A stretch of DNA of 64,000 nucleotides from an uncultured Muribaculaceae bacterium (GTDB lineage Bacteria; Bacteroidota; Bacteroidia; Bacteroidales; Muribaculaceae), in assembly GCA_944321875.1 (NCBI GenBank), contig CALUMX010000008.1:1-64000 (forward strand), written 5' to 3'. The position numbers and the translations under genes were made by a program. The notes beneath the pieces are model-generated. The model was not told the origin of the DNA. It was given only the letters and a program-made list of their open reading frames with translations, and did not search any database. Within the stretch, counting starts at the first letter, position 1, and the number at the start of each line of letters is the position of its first letter. Shown one piece after another: positions 45,528-54,839 of the stretch.

Positions 45528-46279
45528 TACTGTAGCAATAATTTTGTCAACAATACGTCCATCAGCAATATCAGGATACTGCTTGCCACCACCGAATTAG
45601 TGCTGGCCTTACCCACGTCGAGCGCACCGCCCTTGACGTAATATCCGTAGAATGAGGCCACGCTGGTAATAATCACGGAAAAGAACAGCGATTTGATAAT
45701 GGCATACCATACATACCACTCGACAAACATCGTCTGTATACCATAAATGTAATTTGCCACTGTGATTATATCCGTAAACTGCGCTATCAAATAACCACCG
45801 ATAAGACCTGAAGCCATACTGAACACCGTCAATACCGGAATAAACGTCAGTAATGCCAGAATTTTGGGAAGCACAATGAAGTTACAGGAGTTAACGCCCA
45901 TAATCTCCAATGCGTCAATCTGCTCTGTCACACGCATCGTTCCAATCTCGGATGCGATGTTGGAGCCCACCTTACCGGCAAGAATAAGACACAAAATTGA
46001 GGAGGAGAACTCAAGCAACAACACGTCGCGTGTGGCCAATCCGACCGTATAGGTAGGCAGAAGCGGATTCTCAAAGTTAATCTGCATCTGAATGGCAATT
46101 ACTGCTCCAATAAACAAGGATATCACAATAACCAAGGGAATGGAATCAATTCCAAGTTTCGAAATCTCGAACACATAACGTTTCGCCGATTCCCTCCACC
46201 GGTCAGGCTTTGTCAATACCCGCTTCATAAATAGTGCATACTGTCCGAACGTATGCAAGCAAGATGTTAAGAACAACAT
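45527..46279 (-). CDS. mlaE: MlaE-family ABC permease
   Basis: The 250-aa permease has five to six TM helices with the family core LGIDSIPLVIVISLFIGAVI, LEFSSSILCLILAGKVGSNIASEIGTM and RVTEQIDALEIMGVN. The ATG at 46279 is chosen: it gives the short N-terminus seen in the family, and a -7 box at 46365-46358 lies within the upstream in-frame extension (to 46462). Together with MlaF it retains or moves phospholipids between membranes. Confidence 0.92.
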   Translation of the reverse strand: MLFLTSCLHTFGQYALFMKRVLTKPDRWRESAKRYVFEISKLGIDSIPLVIVISLFIGAVIAIQMQINFENPLLPTYTVGLATRDVLLLEFSSSILCLILAGKVGSNIASEIGTMRVTEQIDALEIMGVNSCNFIVLPKILALLTFIPVLTVFSMASGLIGGYLIAQFTDIITVANYIYGIQTMFVEWYVWYAIIKSLFFSVIITSVASFYGYYVKGGALDVGKASTNSVVASSILILLMDVLLTKLLLQ

Positions 46280-46357
46280 ATTTATTTCTCTGTTTTTAAA
46301 TATCCGGAGATACGGAAAGCCGATTGTCACCATTGTCCTACCGCATCCTATCTCCTG

Positions 46358-46365
46358 CAAAGATA
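46358..46365 (-). promoter_or_regulatory. -7 element of mlaE-mlaF
   Basis: On the minus strand TATCTTTG, a full consensus match, with a start about 70 nt before the ATG at 46279. It supports the shorter MlaE. No -33 TTG at normal spacing. Confidence 0.6.
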
Positions 46366-46623
46366 GTGCAAATCGGGCGCAATTAAAAATCCGAGGCTCA
46401 AGTTTTAGCATCCGGATTCTCCGACCACTGCTTATCTCATTCAGACAACGCGAATTATTCACATCACTCTCCTATCCCATATTGCGCCCCAAATGTAAGA
46501 AATAATCAGGGATTACAACCTCAACCTCTCTCAATTCAAACCATTCAACGAATTTTACGCACCGTAAGTGCTATAATTTATGTTTTTATCAGGAAATCGA
46601 CCTGTAATCCAAATTTTTTCAAT

Positions 46624-46631
46624 TATATTTG
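46624..46631 (+). promoter_or_regulatory. -7 element of the udk-thiL operon
   Basis: TATATTTG matches TAnnTTTG; the leader to the udk ATG is about 105 nt. Confidence 0.5.
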
Positions 46632-46743
46632 TAAAATATAGGATAGGTTCGGTCCGGACAATACAGATGACTCTTTCTCTCCGGTTGTCCTCGCTCTTCC
46701 TTCCTCGTCTTTTTGTAAAAACGTTTTTGATAAAATTTTAATC

Positions 46744-47361
46744 ATGATTATTATAGGTATTGCCGGTGGAACCGGCTCCGGCAAAACAACAGTGGTAAAG
46801 AAAATTGTGGAAGCGCTGCCAGCTGGCGAGGTAAGCGTTCTTCCCCAAGACTCCTATTACAAAGACTCAAGCCATATCCCGGTAGAGGAACGGCAAAAAA
46901 TCAACTTTGACGAACCGGCGGCTTTTGACTGGGAATTACTCATACAGCAATTACAGGATTTGAAAGCCGGAAAAAGCATTGAGGTTCCGACTTACTCCTA
47001 TCTGACGTGTACACGCCAGCCGGAAACTGTCCCCATGCAACCTCGCGACGTTGTCATCGTCGAGGGTATTCTGGTATTCAGCGACGACCGTCTGCGTGAC
47101 ATGATGGACATCAAGGTCTTTGTAGATGCCGACGCTGACGACCGCCTCATCAGAGTCATCAACAGAGACTGCATAGAGCGCGGAAGAACGCCGGAACTGG
47201 TAGTGGAGCGTTATGAGCGCGTGCTGAAACCCATGCACAACAAATATATTGAGCCGGCCAAGAAGTATGCCGACCTGATTATTCCTCAAGGAGGCAACAA
47301 CACCGTGGCCATCAAGCTTTTGAAAGAATATATTGAAGGCCGTATCCACACCAACCGATAA
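46744..47361 (+). CDS. udk: Uridine kinase
   Basis: The 205-aa P-loop kinase phosphorylates uridine and cytidine for pyrimidine salvage. Walker A is [12 protein letters not shown] (5-16), then QDSYYKD and the DEPAAFDW substrate segment, [19 protein letters not shown] and [10 protein letters not shown]. It is first of a run of six plus-strand genes with gaps from overlap to about 50 bp. Confidence 0.95.
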   Translation: MIIIGIAGGTGSGKTTVVKKIVEALPAGEVSVLPQDSYYKDSSHIPVEERQKINFDEPAAFDWELLIQQLQDLKAGKSIEVPTYSYLTCTRQPETVPMQPRDVVIVEGILVFSDDRLRDMMDIKVFVDADADDRLIRVINRDCIERGRTPELVVERYERVLKPMHNKYIEPAKKYADLIIPQGGNNTVAIKLLKEYIEGRIHTNR

Positions 47362-47375
47362 GCAGATTTTGTGAC

Positions 47376-48227
47376 ATGAATATTAGCGGATTATTCAACT
47401 CTATAACCAAAAACCTACACGGGCATGACCAGAAAAGTCCTGCCGAAAACAAGCCGCAGGAACCGGAAACGCACCAGCCGGAACAAAAGATGGTGCTGCG
47501 GACAGAAAATCTGGTCAAAAAATACCGTCAGCGCACGGTGGTCAACCATGTGTCCATCGACGTGACACAAGGTGAAATCGTAGGTTTGCTCGGCCCTAAC
47601 GGTGCCGGAAAGACTACGACTTTCTACATGACAACCGGACTGATTGCCCCTTACGAGGGTAAAATTTTCCTGAACGACCTTGACATAACGAAATATCCTG
47701 TCTACAAACGGGCACAAAACGGTATCGGATACCTGGCGCAGGAGCCATCCGTTTTCCGCAAGCTTAGCGTGGAAAACAACATCAAGGCCGTGCTGGAAAT
47801 GACCAATACTTCTAAGGAATATCAGCGGGAAAAGCTGGAAAGCCTCATCGCGGAATTCCGTCTCCAGAAAGTCAGAAAGAACCTGGGTATTCAGTTGTCA
47901 GGAGGTGAGCGCCGCCGTACGGAAATTGCCCGCTGCCTGGCCATCAACCCGAAGTTCATCATGCTTGACGAACCGTTCGCCGGAGTCGATCCGATTGCCG
48001 TCGAAGACATCCAATATATCGTCTACAAGCTGAAGGAAAAGAACATCGGTATCCTGATTACCGACCACAACGCCCCGGAGACACTCAGTATCACTGACCG
48101 TGCCTATCTGTTGTTTGAAGGCAAAATCCTGTTCCAGGGCACATCCGAGGAATTGGCTGAGAACCAGATTGTACGCGAAAAATATCTGGGTCGCAATTTC
48201 GTATTCAGAAGAAAAAAATTTGACTGA
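47376..48227 (+). CDS. lptB: LPS export ABC transporter ATP-binding protein
   Basis: This ATPase powers lipopolysaccharide extraction from the inner membrane with LptFG. Walker A is GPNGAGKTT, signature LSGGERRR, Walker [16 protein letters not shown], and H-loop ITDHN, all characteristic of LptB. As called it is 283 aa, about 38 residues longer than usual: a Gln/Pro/Glu-rich N-terminal tail precedes [16 protein letters not shown] second ATG at 47490 would give the normal ~245 aa protein; I keep the longer start because it lies 14 bp after udk, but this is undecided. The chain continues into sppA and lpxK. Confidence 0.9.
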   Translation: MNISGLFNSITKNLHGHDQKSPAENKPQEPETHQPEQKMVLRTENLVKKYRQRTVVNHVSIDVTQGEIVGLLGPNGAGKTTTFYMTTGLIAPYEGKIFLNDLDITKYPVYKRAQNGIGYLAQEPSVFRKLSVENNIKAVLEMTNTSKEYQREKLESLIAEFRLQKVRKNLGIQLSGGERRRTEIARCLAINPKFIMLDEPFAGVDPIAVEDIQYIVYKLKEKNIGILITDHNAPETLSITDRAYLLFEGKILFQGTSEELAENQIVREKYLGRNFVFRRKKFD

Positions 48228-48251
48228 TAACATAATGTAAATATCCTAATT

Positions 48252-50018
48252 ATGAAAAAATTCTTCATATCAATGCTCGGTGCATTCACAGGTACGTGGC
48301 TTGCGTTCCTGCTGTCGGGTATTTTCGTCTTTTTCGTGGCTATCGCCATGGTATCCTCACTTTCAGTCTCGGTCTCTACCGACATTCCTGACAATTCCGT
48401 CCTCCTTTTGGACCTGTCCGGTACGGTAGCCGACAAACCATACAACAAATCCCTCCAGGAACTGGTCAACAATCCGGAAGCCGTTGACAACAGCCTGCAG
48501 GACATATTGCTGGCCATCAAAACCGCCTCAGAAAGCGAGAAAATCAAAGGAATCGTAATCAACTGCAACAACATATCAACCGGATGGGCTTCGTCAAAAG
48601 CCATCCGTGATGCACTGTCTGATTTCAAGCAGTCCAAGAAATGGATTTACGCCTACGGCCACTCCATCTCTCAAAAGGACTATTACATTGCGTCCGTAGC
48701 TGACAAAGTGTACATGAATCCGGTCGGAATGCTCGACATTCACGGACTGACAAGCCGCAGTCTCTTTTTCAAAGGTCTCTTTGACAAACTGGGCGTTGAT
48801 GTTCAGATTGTTCGTGTAGGAACTTATAAGAGCGCGGTAGAACCTTATTCACAGACAAAGATGAGCGATGCAAACCGCTTGCAGACTCAGACTTATATCA
48901 ACAACATCTGGAATGAATTCTGCACCAGCGTCGCACAATCCCGTCATATCGAGGCATCGACCATCAAGCAGTTTGCCGACAGTCTTGGCATGCTCAGTGA
49001 CCCGAAGTTGGCACTTAGCAACAAACTGATTGACCAACTTTGCTACGAACATGAATTTGAGTCAATCGTAAAAGAGAACCTCAAATTGAAAGAGAACAAG
49101 GACATTTCCTATGTGCTGCCTGTTGAGCTGAACAACTCTCCGGAATATACGCCTAACGTATCTTCCAACAAGATTGCACTGCTCGTAGCAGAAGGCGACA
49201 TTGTAGTAGAGGGACCTGAGACAAGCATTGCCTCAGCCACACTCGTTCCTGAAATCATCAAACTTGCCAACGATGATGAAGTGAAGGGTCTCGTTCTGCG
49301 CGTAAACAGCCCGGGCGGCAGCGCGTATGCCTCCGAACAGATATGGGAAGCCCTCGAGTTTTTCAAGGGGAAAGGCAAAACTTTGGCAGTCTCTATGGGT
49401 GACTATGCGGCATCCGGCGGATACTACATCTCCTGCGGAGCCAACCGCATCTTTGCCGAGCCTAATACGATTACCGGCTCTATCGGTATTTTCGGCATGA
49501 TTCCGTCCATCAAAGGATTTGTCAGCGGCAAACTGGGTGTCACCAGCGATGTCGTTTCGACAACCCCCAACGCCGACCTTTCCCTGATGGAACCAATGAC
49601 ACCGTTCCAACGCGAAGCTATGCAGAACAATGTCAACCGCGGTTATGAGTTGTTTACAAGCCGTTGCGCTAAAGGACGCAACATTCCGCTCGATACACTG
49701 AAATCCATCGCAGAAGGACGCGTATGGGACGGAAAAGAAGCTCTCCGTCTGAAATTGGTGGATGAGTTCGGTGGCATCGACGATGCTATCCAATGGGTTG
49801 CCAAAGAAGAGAAAATCCAAAACGACTACAGCGTCTCCCTCTACCCTGTTTTTGAGGAAGACCTTCTGAATATGATATTCAAATCAGTCCCGGTTAATGC
49901 GGCAGCAGCCCAGCAACCGGCACAGGAGCTGTACCTGCAGGAAACGGTGGATAGAATCCAGAATATCCTGAAGCAAGACAAGCTCCAATGTAGAATGGAC
50001 GATATTTATATCTATTAA
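48252..50018 (+). CDS. sppA: Signal peptide peptidase SppA, long (67K) type
   Basis: The 588-aa inner-membrane serine protease degrades cleaved signal peptides. An N-terminal TM (~8-38) is followed by two tandem S49 domains. The catalytic Lys lies in the first half (Lys193 in GTYKSAVEP) and the Ser in the second (Ser388 in YAASGGYYIS), the long-form arrangement. SGGSAYASEQIWEAL-type and TGSIGIFGM blocks support it. It ends by sharing one base with the lpxK ATG (TAATG). Confidence 0.96.
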   Translation: MKKFFISMLGAFTGTWLAFLLSGIFVFFVAIAMVSSLSVSVSTDIPDNSVLLLDLSGTVADKPYNKSLQELVNNPEAVDNSLQDILLAIKTASESEKIKGIVINCNNISTGWASSKAIRDALSDFKQSKKWIYAYGHSISQKDYYIASVADKVYMNPVGMLDIHGLTSRSLFFKGLFDKLGVDVQIVRVGTYKSAVEPYSQTKMSDANRLQTQTYINNIWNEFCTSVAQSRHIEASTIKQFADSLGMLSDPKLALSNKLIDQLCYEHEFESIVKENLKLKENKDISYVLPVELNNSPEYTPNVSSNKIALLVAEGDIVVEGPETSIASATLVPEIIKLANDDEVKGLVLRVNSPGGSAYASEQIWEALEFFKGKGKTLAVSMGDYAASGGYYISCGANRIFAEPNTITGSIGIFGMIPSIKGFVSGKLGVTSDVVSTTPNADLSLMEPMTPFQREAMQNNVNRGYELFTSRCAKGRNIPLDTLKSIAEGRVWDGKEALRLKLVDEFGGIDDAIQWVAKEEKIQNDYSVSLYPVFEEDLLNMIFKSVPVNAAAAQQPAQELYLQETVDRIQNILKQDKLQCRMDDIYIY

Positions 50019-51112
50019 TGAACATTGATTTAAAAAAAATAATTGATGTTGCAGTACTGACTCCGATGTCATATCTGTATGGAGCCGGTGTCTTCATCCG
50101 CAATAAAATGTTTGACTGGAAGATTTTGAAATCCGTCCAGTTCAACGTCCCGGTAATTTCCGTGGGAAACATTGCGGTAGGAGGTACCGGAAAGACGCCT
50201 CATACCGAATATATCATATCTCAGCTATGCGATACCTATCACATCGGTATGATAAGCCGGGGCTACAAGCGTCAGACATCCGGATATGTACAGGCCACTC
50301 CCTACACAACGCCTTTCGACATAGGTGACGAGCCATATCAGATTTATCAGAAATTCGGTAAAAGCATCAAGGTCGCAGTCTGCGAGAAAAGAGTGGAAGG
50401 CATCCGGAAACTGCTCGCTACCGACCCGTCCATCAATCTGATTCTGCTCGACGACGCTTTTCAGCACCGCTATGTCAAGCCCAGCCTGTCGATTGTACTG
50501 ACGGAATACAACCGGCCGTTCTTCAACGACCGATTGCTACCTGCCGGCCGGCTTCGGGAAAGCGCACAAGGCATCAAGGACCGGGCTGACTTCATCATCG
50601 TAACCAAATGTCCGGATGATATGAAACCGGTCGACTTCATGCTCTGCAAGAAGCAGCTTGACCTGTATCCATATCACAAACTGTTCTTCAGCAAATTCAA
50701 GTATCAGCAACTGTCACCGATATTCCGGGACGATTACACCTACGTTCCCTCACTGGAGATGCTGACTGAACGCGACACGATTCTGGCCGTAACCGGAATT
50801 GCCAATCCCCTGCCGTTAATCCGATTCTTAAAATCGTATAAGGCTACGGTAAAAATCATGCAATTCCCCGACCATCATTCATTCACGCGCAACGATATTG
50901 ACGACATAGAAAAGACATTCAACTCGCTTGAAGGTCATCAGAAATTCCTCATGACCACAGAAAAGGATGCCGTACGCATTGCCAACAACCCATACATCCC
51001 AGCCGCAATGAAGAAGCACTTCTTTTTCCAGCCAATTATTGTTGAATTCATCAATAAGGATGCTGATTTCAACGCTGAAATCAAGCATGCCCTCTTGGAA
51101 AAGCGTCAATAG
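50018..51112 (+). CDS. lpxK: Tetraacyldisaccharide 4'-kinase
   Basis: The 364-aa inner-membrane-associated kinase adds the 4'-phosphate to the lipid A precursor. The P-loop is GNIAVGGTGKTPHTEYI (about 48-64). LLDDAFQHRYVKP and LLPAGRLRE are family blocks. Its start overlaps the sppA stop by one base. Together with lptB it places lipid A synthesis and export in one transcript. Confidence 0.95.
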   Translation: MNIDLKKIIDVAVLTPMSYLYGAGVFIRNKMFDWKILKSVQFNVPVISVGNIAVGGTGKTPHTEYIISQLCDTYHIGMISRGYKRQTSGYVQATPYTTPFDIGDEPYQIYQKFGKSIKVAVCEKRVEGIRKLLATDPSINLILLDDAFQHRYVKPSLSIVLTEYNRPFFNDRLLPAGRLRESAQGIKDRADFIIVTKCPDDMKPVDFMLCKKQLDLYPYHKLFFSKFKYQQLSPIFRDDYTYVPSLEMLTERDTILAVTGIANPLPLIRFLKSYKATVKIMQFPDHHSFTRNDIDDIEKTFNSLEGHQKFLMTTEKDAVRIANNPYIPAAMKKHFFFQPIIVEFINKDADFNAEIKHALLEKRQ

Positions 51113-51162
51113 CAAAAGCATAACTGTACAACTTGATTTTTAACCACAAAAAATTTATAGCT

Positions 51163-51987
51163 ATGTTGGAAAAGATTAAAGAAACCGCTGATTTTATCAG
51201 AGCAAGAGTAAGCGATATGCCCAAGACAGCCATCATCCTCGGCACAGGACTTGGCGAATTGGTAAACCACATCGAGACAACTGACGTCATTGATTATCAT
51301 GATATACCTAACTTTCCTGTCTCAACAGTTGAAGGCCACAGCGGCCGCCTGATTTTCGGAAAGCTCGGCAACAAGCGCGTCATGGCCATGCAGGGACGTT
51401 TCCACTTCTATGAAGGCTATGCGATGCAACAGGTCACTTTCCCGGTACGCGTGATGAAGGAACTTGGCATCAACACCCTTTTTGTCTCCAACGCAGCCGG
51501 AGGTATGAACCCGGACTTCAAAATCGGTGACATCATGATTATCAACGACCACATCAACCTCTTCCCGGAACACCCGCTCAGAGGCAAGAACTACAACGAA
51601 CTCGGCCCGCGTTTCCCGGATATGAGCGAACCCTACTCTCACCGGTTGATTAACGATGCGTTGAAGGTGGCAAAAGAAAACGGCATCAAAGTGCATCAGG
51701 GTGTGTATGTCGGAACACAAGGTCCTACATTCGAGACTCCGGCCGAATACCGTTACTTCCGTCGTATTGGCGGCGATGCCGTAGGTATGAGCACCGTTCC
51801 TGAGGTTATTGTTGCCCGTCATGGCGGTATGGAAGTTTTTGCTATCTCCGTCATCACTGACCTCGGCGGTCTGGAAGGCGTAGAACCGGAAAAGGTATCA
51901 CACGAAGAAGTTCAGAAAGCAGCAGCAGAGGCTCAGCCGAAGATGACTGCCATCATGAAAGGTTTGATTAACGAATTCAAGGACTAA
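51163..51987 (+). CDS. punA: Purine-nucleoside phosphorylase I
   Basis: The 274-aa trimeric-type phosphorylase cleaves inosine and guanosine. Motifs: LGTGLGEL, VEGHSGRLIFG, MQGRFHFYEGY, NAAGGMNPDFKIGDIMIINDHINL, and GPTFETPAEYR with GGDAVGMSTVPE. The ATG at 51163 begins MLEKIKETADFIRAR, matching family N-termini; an ATG at 51133 would add ten residues. It starts 50 bp after lpxK and ends 1 nt before thiL. Confidence 0.95.
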   Translation: MLEKIKETADFIRARVSDMPKTAIILGTGLGELVNHIETTDVIDYHDIPNFPVSTVEGHSGRLIFGKLGNKRVMAMQGRFHFYEGYAMQQVTFPVRVMKELGINTLFVSNAAGGMNPDFKIGDIMIINDHINLFPEHPLRGKNYNELGPRFPDMSEPYSHRLINDALKVAKENGIKVHQGVYVGTQGPTFETPAEYRYFRRIGGDAVGMSTVPEVIVARHGGMEVFAISVITDLGGLEGVEPEKVSHEEVQKAAAEAQPKMTAIMKGLINEFKD

Positions 51988-51988
51988 A

Positions 51989-53014
51989 ATGTCGGAAACA
52001 GAAATTGCCAAATTAGGAGAATTCGGACTGATAAACGAACTGACAAAGTCCATTAAGCTACAGAATCCCTCATCACTGAAAGGCGTGGGTGACGATGCGG
52101 CCGTATTGGACTATCAAGGAAAGAAAACGCTCGTCACGACTGACCTGCTTCTGGAGGGCGTGCATTTCGACCTGACCTATGTGCCGTTGAAGCACCTGGG
52201 CTACAAGTCAGCCGTAGTCAACTTCTCCGACATCTACGCAATGAACGGCCAACCGAAGCAGATTACAGTATCCATCGGTGTATCGAAACGTTTCACGGTA
52301 GAGCACATCCAGGAACTGTATGAAGGCATTAAGCTCGCATGCGAGATTTACGGGGTTGACCTTGTGGGAGGCGACACTTCCGCATCCGTGACCGGTCTCA
52401 TCATCAGCATTACCTGCATCGGGGAAGGCGAGGAAGGAAAGATTGTCTACCGCAACGGCGCTAAAGACACCGACCTCATTTGCGTATCCGGCGACCTGGG
52501 TGCCGCTTATATGGGTCTGCAACTGCTCGAACGGGAACGCGTAGCCTCAGCCGGCATGAAGGATTTCCAACCGGAATTTGCCGGTAAGGAATACATCCTT
52601 GAACGGCAATTGAAGCCGGAAGCCCGGAAAGATGTCATCAAGGCGCTTGCCGATGCCGGAATTGTACCGACAGCCATGATGGACGTTTCCGACGGTCTGT
52701 CATCTGAGATACTCCACATCTGCAAGCAGAGCAACACGGGATGCCGCATCTATGAGGACAGAATTCCTATCGATTACCAAACAGCGGTAATGGCTTCGGA
52801 ATTCAACATGAATCTGGTAACTGCCGCACTTAACGGCGGTGAGGACTACGAACTGCTCTTCACAGTTCCTCTCACCTGCCACGAACAAATTGCAGCCATC
52901 GACAGCGTCCGCATCATCGGACACATGACCAAACCGGAATTGGGCTGCATGATGCTCACGCGCGACGACAACGAAATGGAACTGAAAGCTCAGGGTTGGA
53001 ACTCTCTGGCTTAA
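51989..53014 (+). CDS. thiL: Thiamine-monophosphate kinase
   Basis: The 341-aa ATP-dependent kinase makes thiamine diphosphate from thiamine monophosphate. The AIR-synthase-like fold shows GVGDDAAVL, TTDLLLEGVHFDL, GGDTSAS and MMDVSDGLSSEI, plus NGGEDYELLF. It is the last gene of the udk-lptB-sppA-lpxK-punA-thiL run, 1 nt after punA. A terminator follows. No other thiamine genes are near. Confidence 0.96.
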   Translation: MSETEIAKLGEFGLINELTKSIKLQNPSSLKGVGDDAAVLDYQGKKTLVTTDLLLEGVHFDLTYVPLKHLGYKSAVVNFSDIYAMNGQPKQITVSIGVSKRFTVEHIQELYEGIKLACEIYGVDLVGGDTSASVTGLIISITCIGEGEEGKIVYRNGAKDTDLICVSGDLGAAYMGLQLLERERVASAGMKDFQPEFAGKEYILERQLKPEARKDVIKALADAGIVPTAMMDVSDGLSSEILHICKQSNTGCRIYEDRIPIDYQTAVMASEFNMNLVTAALNGGEDYELLFTVPLTCHEQIAAIDSVRIIGHMTKPELGCMMLTRDDNEMELKAQGWNSLA

Positions 53015-53036
53015 GGTCGAACAATAGCGATAATGG

Positions 53037-53074
53037 AACTGCGGTAAATCTTCTTGGTTCACCGCAGTTTTTTT
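53037..53074 (+). terminator. Intrinsic terminator after thiL
   Basis: AACTGCGGT/ACCGCAGTT, 9-bp stem with 15-nt loop and seven T residues. Confidence 0.88.
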
Positions 53075-53145
53075 GTCGAATATGAAGGAATTTCTGATGA
53101 TTATTATTATCTTCGCATAAATAATAAACGATAAGCTCAACAATC

Positions 53146-53706
53146 ATGGTATACATATTTCGATTGATTTCAGACGAGGTTGCCAACTTCAAACTGGAAA
53201 TTCAGATTGACAGCGATGACACTTTTCTCAGCCTGAGAAATGCCATTCTCGATGCCGTTGGATATACAAAAGACCAAATGTGCTCATTTATTATTTGCGA
53301 TGAGGACTGGCAGAAAGAAAAGGAAGTGACATTGACCGACATGGGCAGTGACAGCGACGAAGACGTATGGTTGATGGACGAGACACGCATCTCCGAATTG
53401 GTGGAAGACGAAGGACAACGCCTTATGTTCGTTTTTGACTATTTCACCAACCGCGCATTCTTTATGGAAATGAAAGAAATGCTGCCATCCAAAACGCTCA
53501 TCGACCCTTTATGCTCACGCAAGGAAGGACATGCTCCGGCTCAGAACGTCGACCTTGACGACTTTGATGCCAATATCACAAAAACAGCCGCTACATCATC
53601 CATCTATGACGATATGGATGCCGACTTCTACGGTTCTGACGGCTACAACGACGATGAGTTCGACGTTGAGGGTTTCGACGACCTGGATATGGAAAAGAAT
53701 TATTAA
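53146..53706 (+). CDS. Plasmid pRiA4b ORF-3-like protein with acidic tail
   Basis: The 186-aa protein has an N-terminal pRiA4b ORF-3 / IS1096-TnpR-passenger-like fold: FRLISDEVANFKLEIQIDSD, SFIICDEDWQKEKEV, and QRLMFVFDYFTNRAFFMEM. From about residue 130 the chain is strongly acidic (DLDDFDAN, YNDDEFDVEGFDDLD). Function is unknown, and despite the family name no transposase or mobile-element end is seen here. An imperfect -7 box (TATCTTCG, 53108) precedes it, and a bidirectional terminator follows. Confidence 0.8.
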   Translation: MVYIFRLISDEVANFKLEIQIDSDDTFLSLRNAILDAVGYTKDQMCSFIICDEDWQKEKEVTLTDMGSDSDEDVWLMDETRISELVEDEGQRLMFVFDYFTNRAFFMEMKEMLPSKTLIDPLCSRKEGHAPAQNVDLDDFDANITKTAATSSIYDDMDADFYGSDGYNDDEFDVEGFDDLDMEKNY

Positions 53707-53723
53707 AACAACCGACCCATATA

Positions 53724-53766
53724 AAAAAGCAGGGAGGACTTGTCTGCCAAGTCCTCCCTGCTTTTT
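53724..53766. terminator. Bidirectional terminator between the pRiA4b-like gene and the AraC gene
   Basis: AAAAAGCAGGGAGGACTTG/CAAGTCCTCCCTGCTTTTT is a 19-bp perfect stem with a 5-nt loop; A-run and T-run flanks serve both converging genes. Confidence 0.92.
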
Positions 53767-53779
53767 ATCTCCTGAAAAT

Positions 53780-54682
53780 TCAATCAAGTATCTTTTTACG
53801 GAATTCACCGGGCGTGCATCCCTCCTGCTTCTTGAACAAGCGAATGAAATGCTGTGGATACTGAAAGCCCAACGAATAGGCAATCTCACTGACATTCATC
53901 TGCTTTTCCAAAAGATGTTTTTTCGACAAATCAATTATCTTCTGCTGAATACAATCCTGTGCCGTTTTCCCGGTTTCCCGCTTTATTAAATCGCCGAAGT
54001 AGCCGGGTGACAGACAAACGGCATCCGCAAAATAGCGTACCGACGGGAATCCTTTTCGCAGGCATTCCTCACTGGAGAAATAATCGTTGAGCAATTCCTC
54101 AAAACGCACCAGAATATCACTATTGACTTTCTCCCGGGTACAGAACTGACGGTCATAAAACCGAAGGCAATAGTCAAGAATCAACTCTATGTAGGTACAA
54201 AGCAAACTCCGACTGTGCTTGTCAACCGGGTAGCTAAGCTCATAGTCAATTTTTTGCAAGCAATCGGATATGATGGCCCGCTCCTGCTCCGACAAGTGCA
54301 ATGCCTCATTCTGAGCATAATTGAAAAAATTGTACCTATTCATCTTCTGAGCAAGCGGCGTTCCATAGATTAAATCCGGATGAAACAGCAGGCCGTAAAC
54401 TTCCGGCTGAGACTCCGCCTCCGCCATTTCGACCTCAACCACCTGCCCTGGAGCAAAACTGACAATAGTTCCCTCCTGATAGTCATAATTCTGCCGCCCG
54501 TATTTCAGCGTACAATTGACACCGTTTTTCAGAAACAGCGCATAAATGCCATAATTCATCTTCACATGATTCACGCATGATGTAGACTTCGTCAGGTCTA
54601 CTACCGACACCAAAGGATGCTTGGTGTGCAAACCATACAATTTATTGTAGACATCAACGCAATTCAACTGAATTATTTCCAT
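53780..54682 (-). CDS. AraC-family transcriptional regulator
   Basis: The 300-aa protein has an N-terminal AraC-like cupin sensing domain (~1-150; YDYQEGTIVSFAPGQVVEV) and a C-terminal double HTH (~205-300; FPSVRYFADAVCLSPGYFGDLIKRETG and MNVSEIAYSLGFQYPQHFIRLFKKQEGCTP-type block). The ATG at 54682 is chosen because the -7 box at 54711-54704 puts transcription start near 54697; an ATG at 54769 would lie upstream of it. It is divergent from an acetyltransferase gene it may control. Confidence 0.93.
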   Translation of the reverse strand: MEIIQLNCVDVYNKLYGLHTKHPLVSVVDLTKSTSCVNHVKMNYGIYALFLKNGVNCTLKYGRQNYDYQEGTIVSFAPGQVVEVEMAEAESQPEVYGLLFHPDLIYGTPLAQKMNRYNFFNYAQNEALHLSEQERAIISDCLQKIDYELSYPVDKHSRSLLCTYIELILDYCLRFYDRQFCTREKVNSDILVRFEELLNDYFSSEECLRKGFPSVRYFADAVCLSPGYFGDLIKRETGKTAQDCIQQKIIDLSKKHLLEKQMNVSEIAYSLGFQYPQHFIRLFKKQEGCTPGEFRKKILD

Positions 54683-54703
54683 ATCCGTAGTGTTTGTTTT
54701 CTT

Positions 54704-54711
54704 CAAAGATA
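54704..54711 (-). promoter_or_regulatory. -7 element of the AraC-type gene
   Basis: On the minus strand TATCTTTG, giving a 5' UTR of only about 15 nt before the ATG at 54682. Confidence 0.6.
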
Positions 54712-54808
54712 ACGCTTTCTTTTTAAATGAAATCATCCGACCCCGGCAATCATGAATTTTGGTAATCATTCCGTTAATACATATACAAGTTACCCTCCGG
54801 GCATCTTG

Positions 54809-54816
54809 TAATTTTG
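54809..54816 (+). promoter_or_regulatory. -7 element of the acetyltransferase gene
   Basis: TAATTTTG matches the consensus, 24 nt before the ATG at 54840. It has no recognisable -33 box, as expected of an activator-dependent promoter. Confidence 0.6.
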
Positions 54817-54839
54817 TAGAAAATTTACATTGAACTACT

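Larger units (their letters stand above)
46280..46743. other. 464-bp divergent spacer between mlaE and udk
   Basis: It holds the mlaE -7 box (46365-46358) and the udk -7 box (46624-46631). An 8-bp inverted pair GGATTACA (46510-46517) / TGTAATCC (46603-46610) is present. The udk leader can form a GGACAA/TTGTCC stem around 46656-46690. I see no gene in it; the in-frame upstream extension of mlaE is not family-like. Confidence 0.5.

Noticed and set aside
53146..53706. IS element suggested by the pRiA4b/IS1096 family name
   Set aside because: There is no transposase, terminal inverted repeats or target duplication nearby, and the gene is flanked by ordinary terminators.
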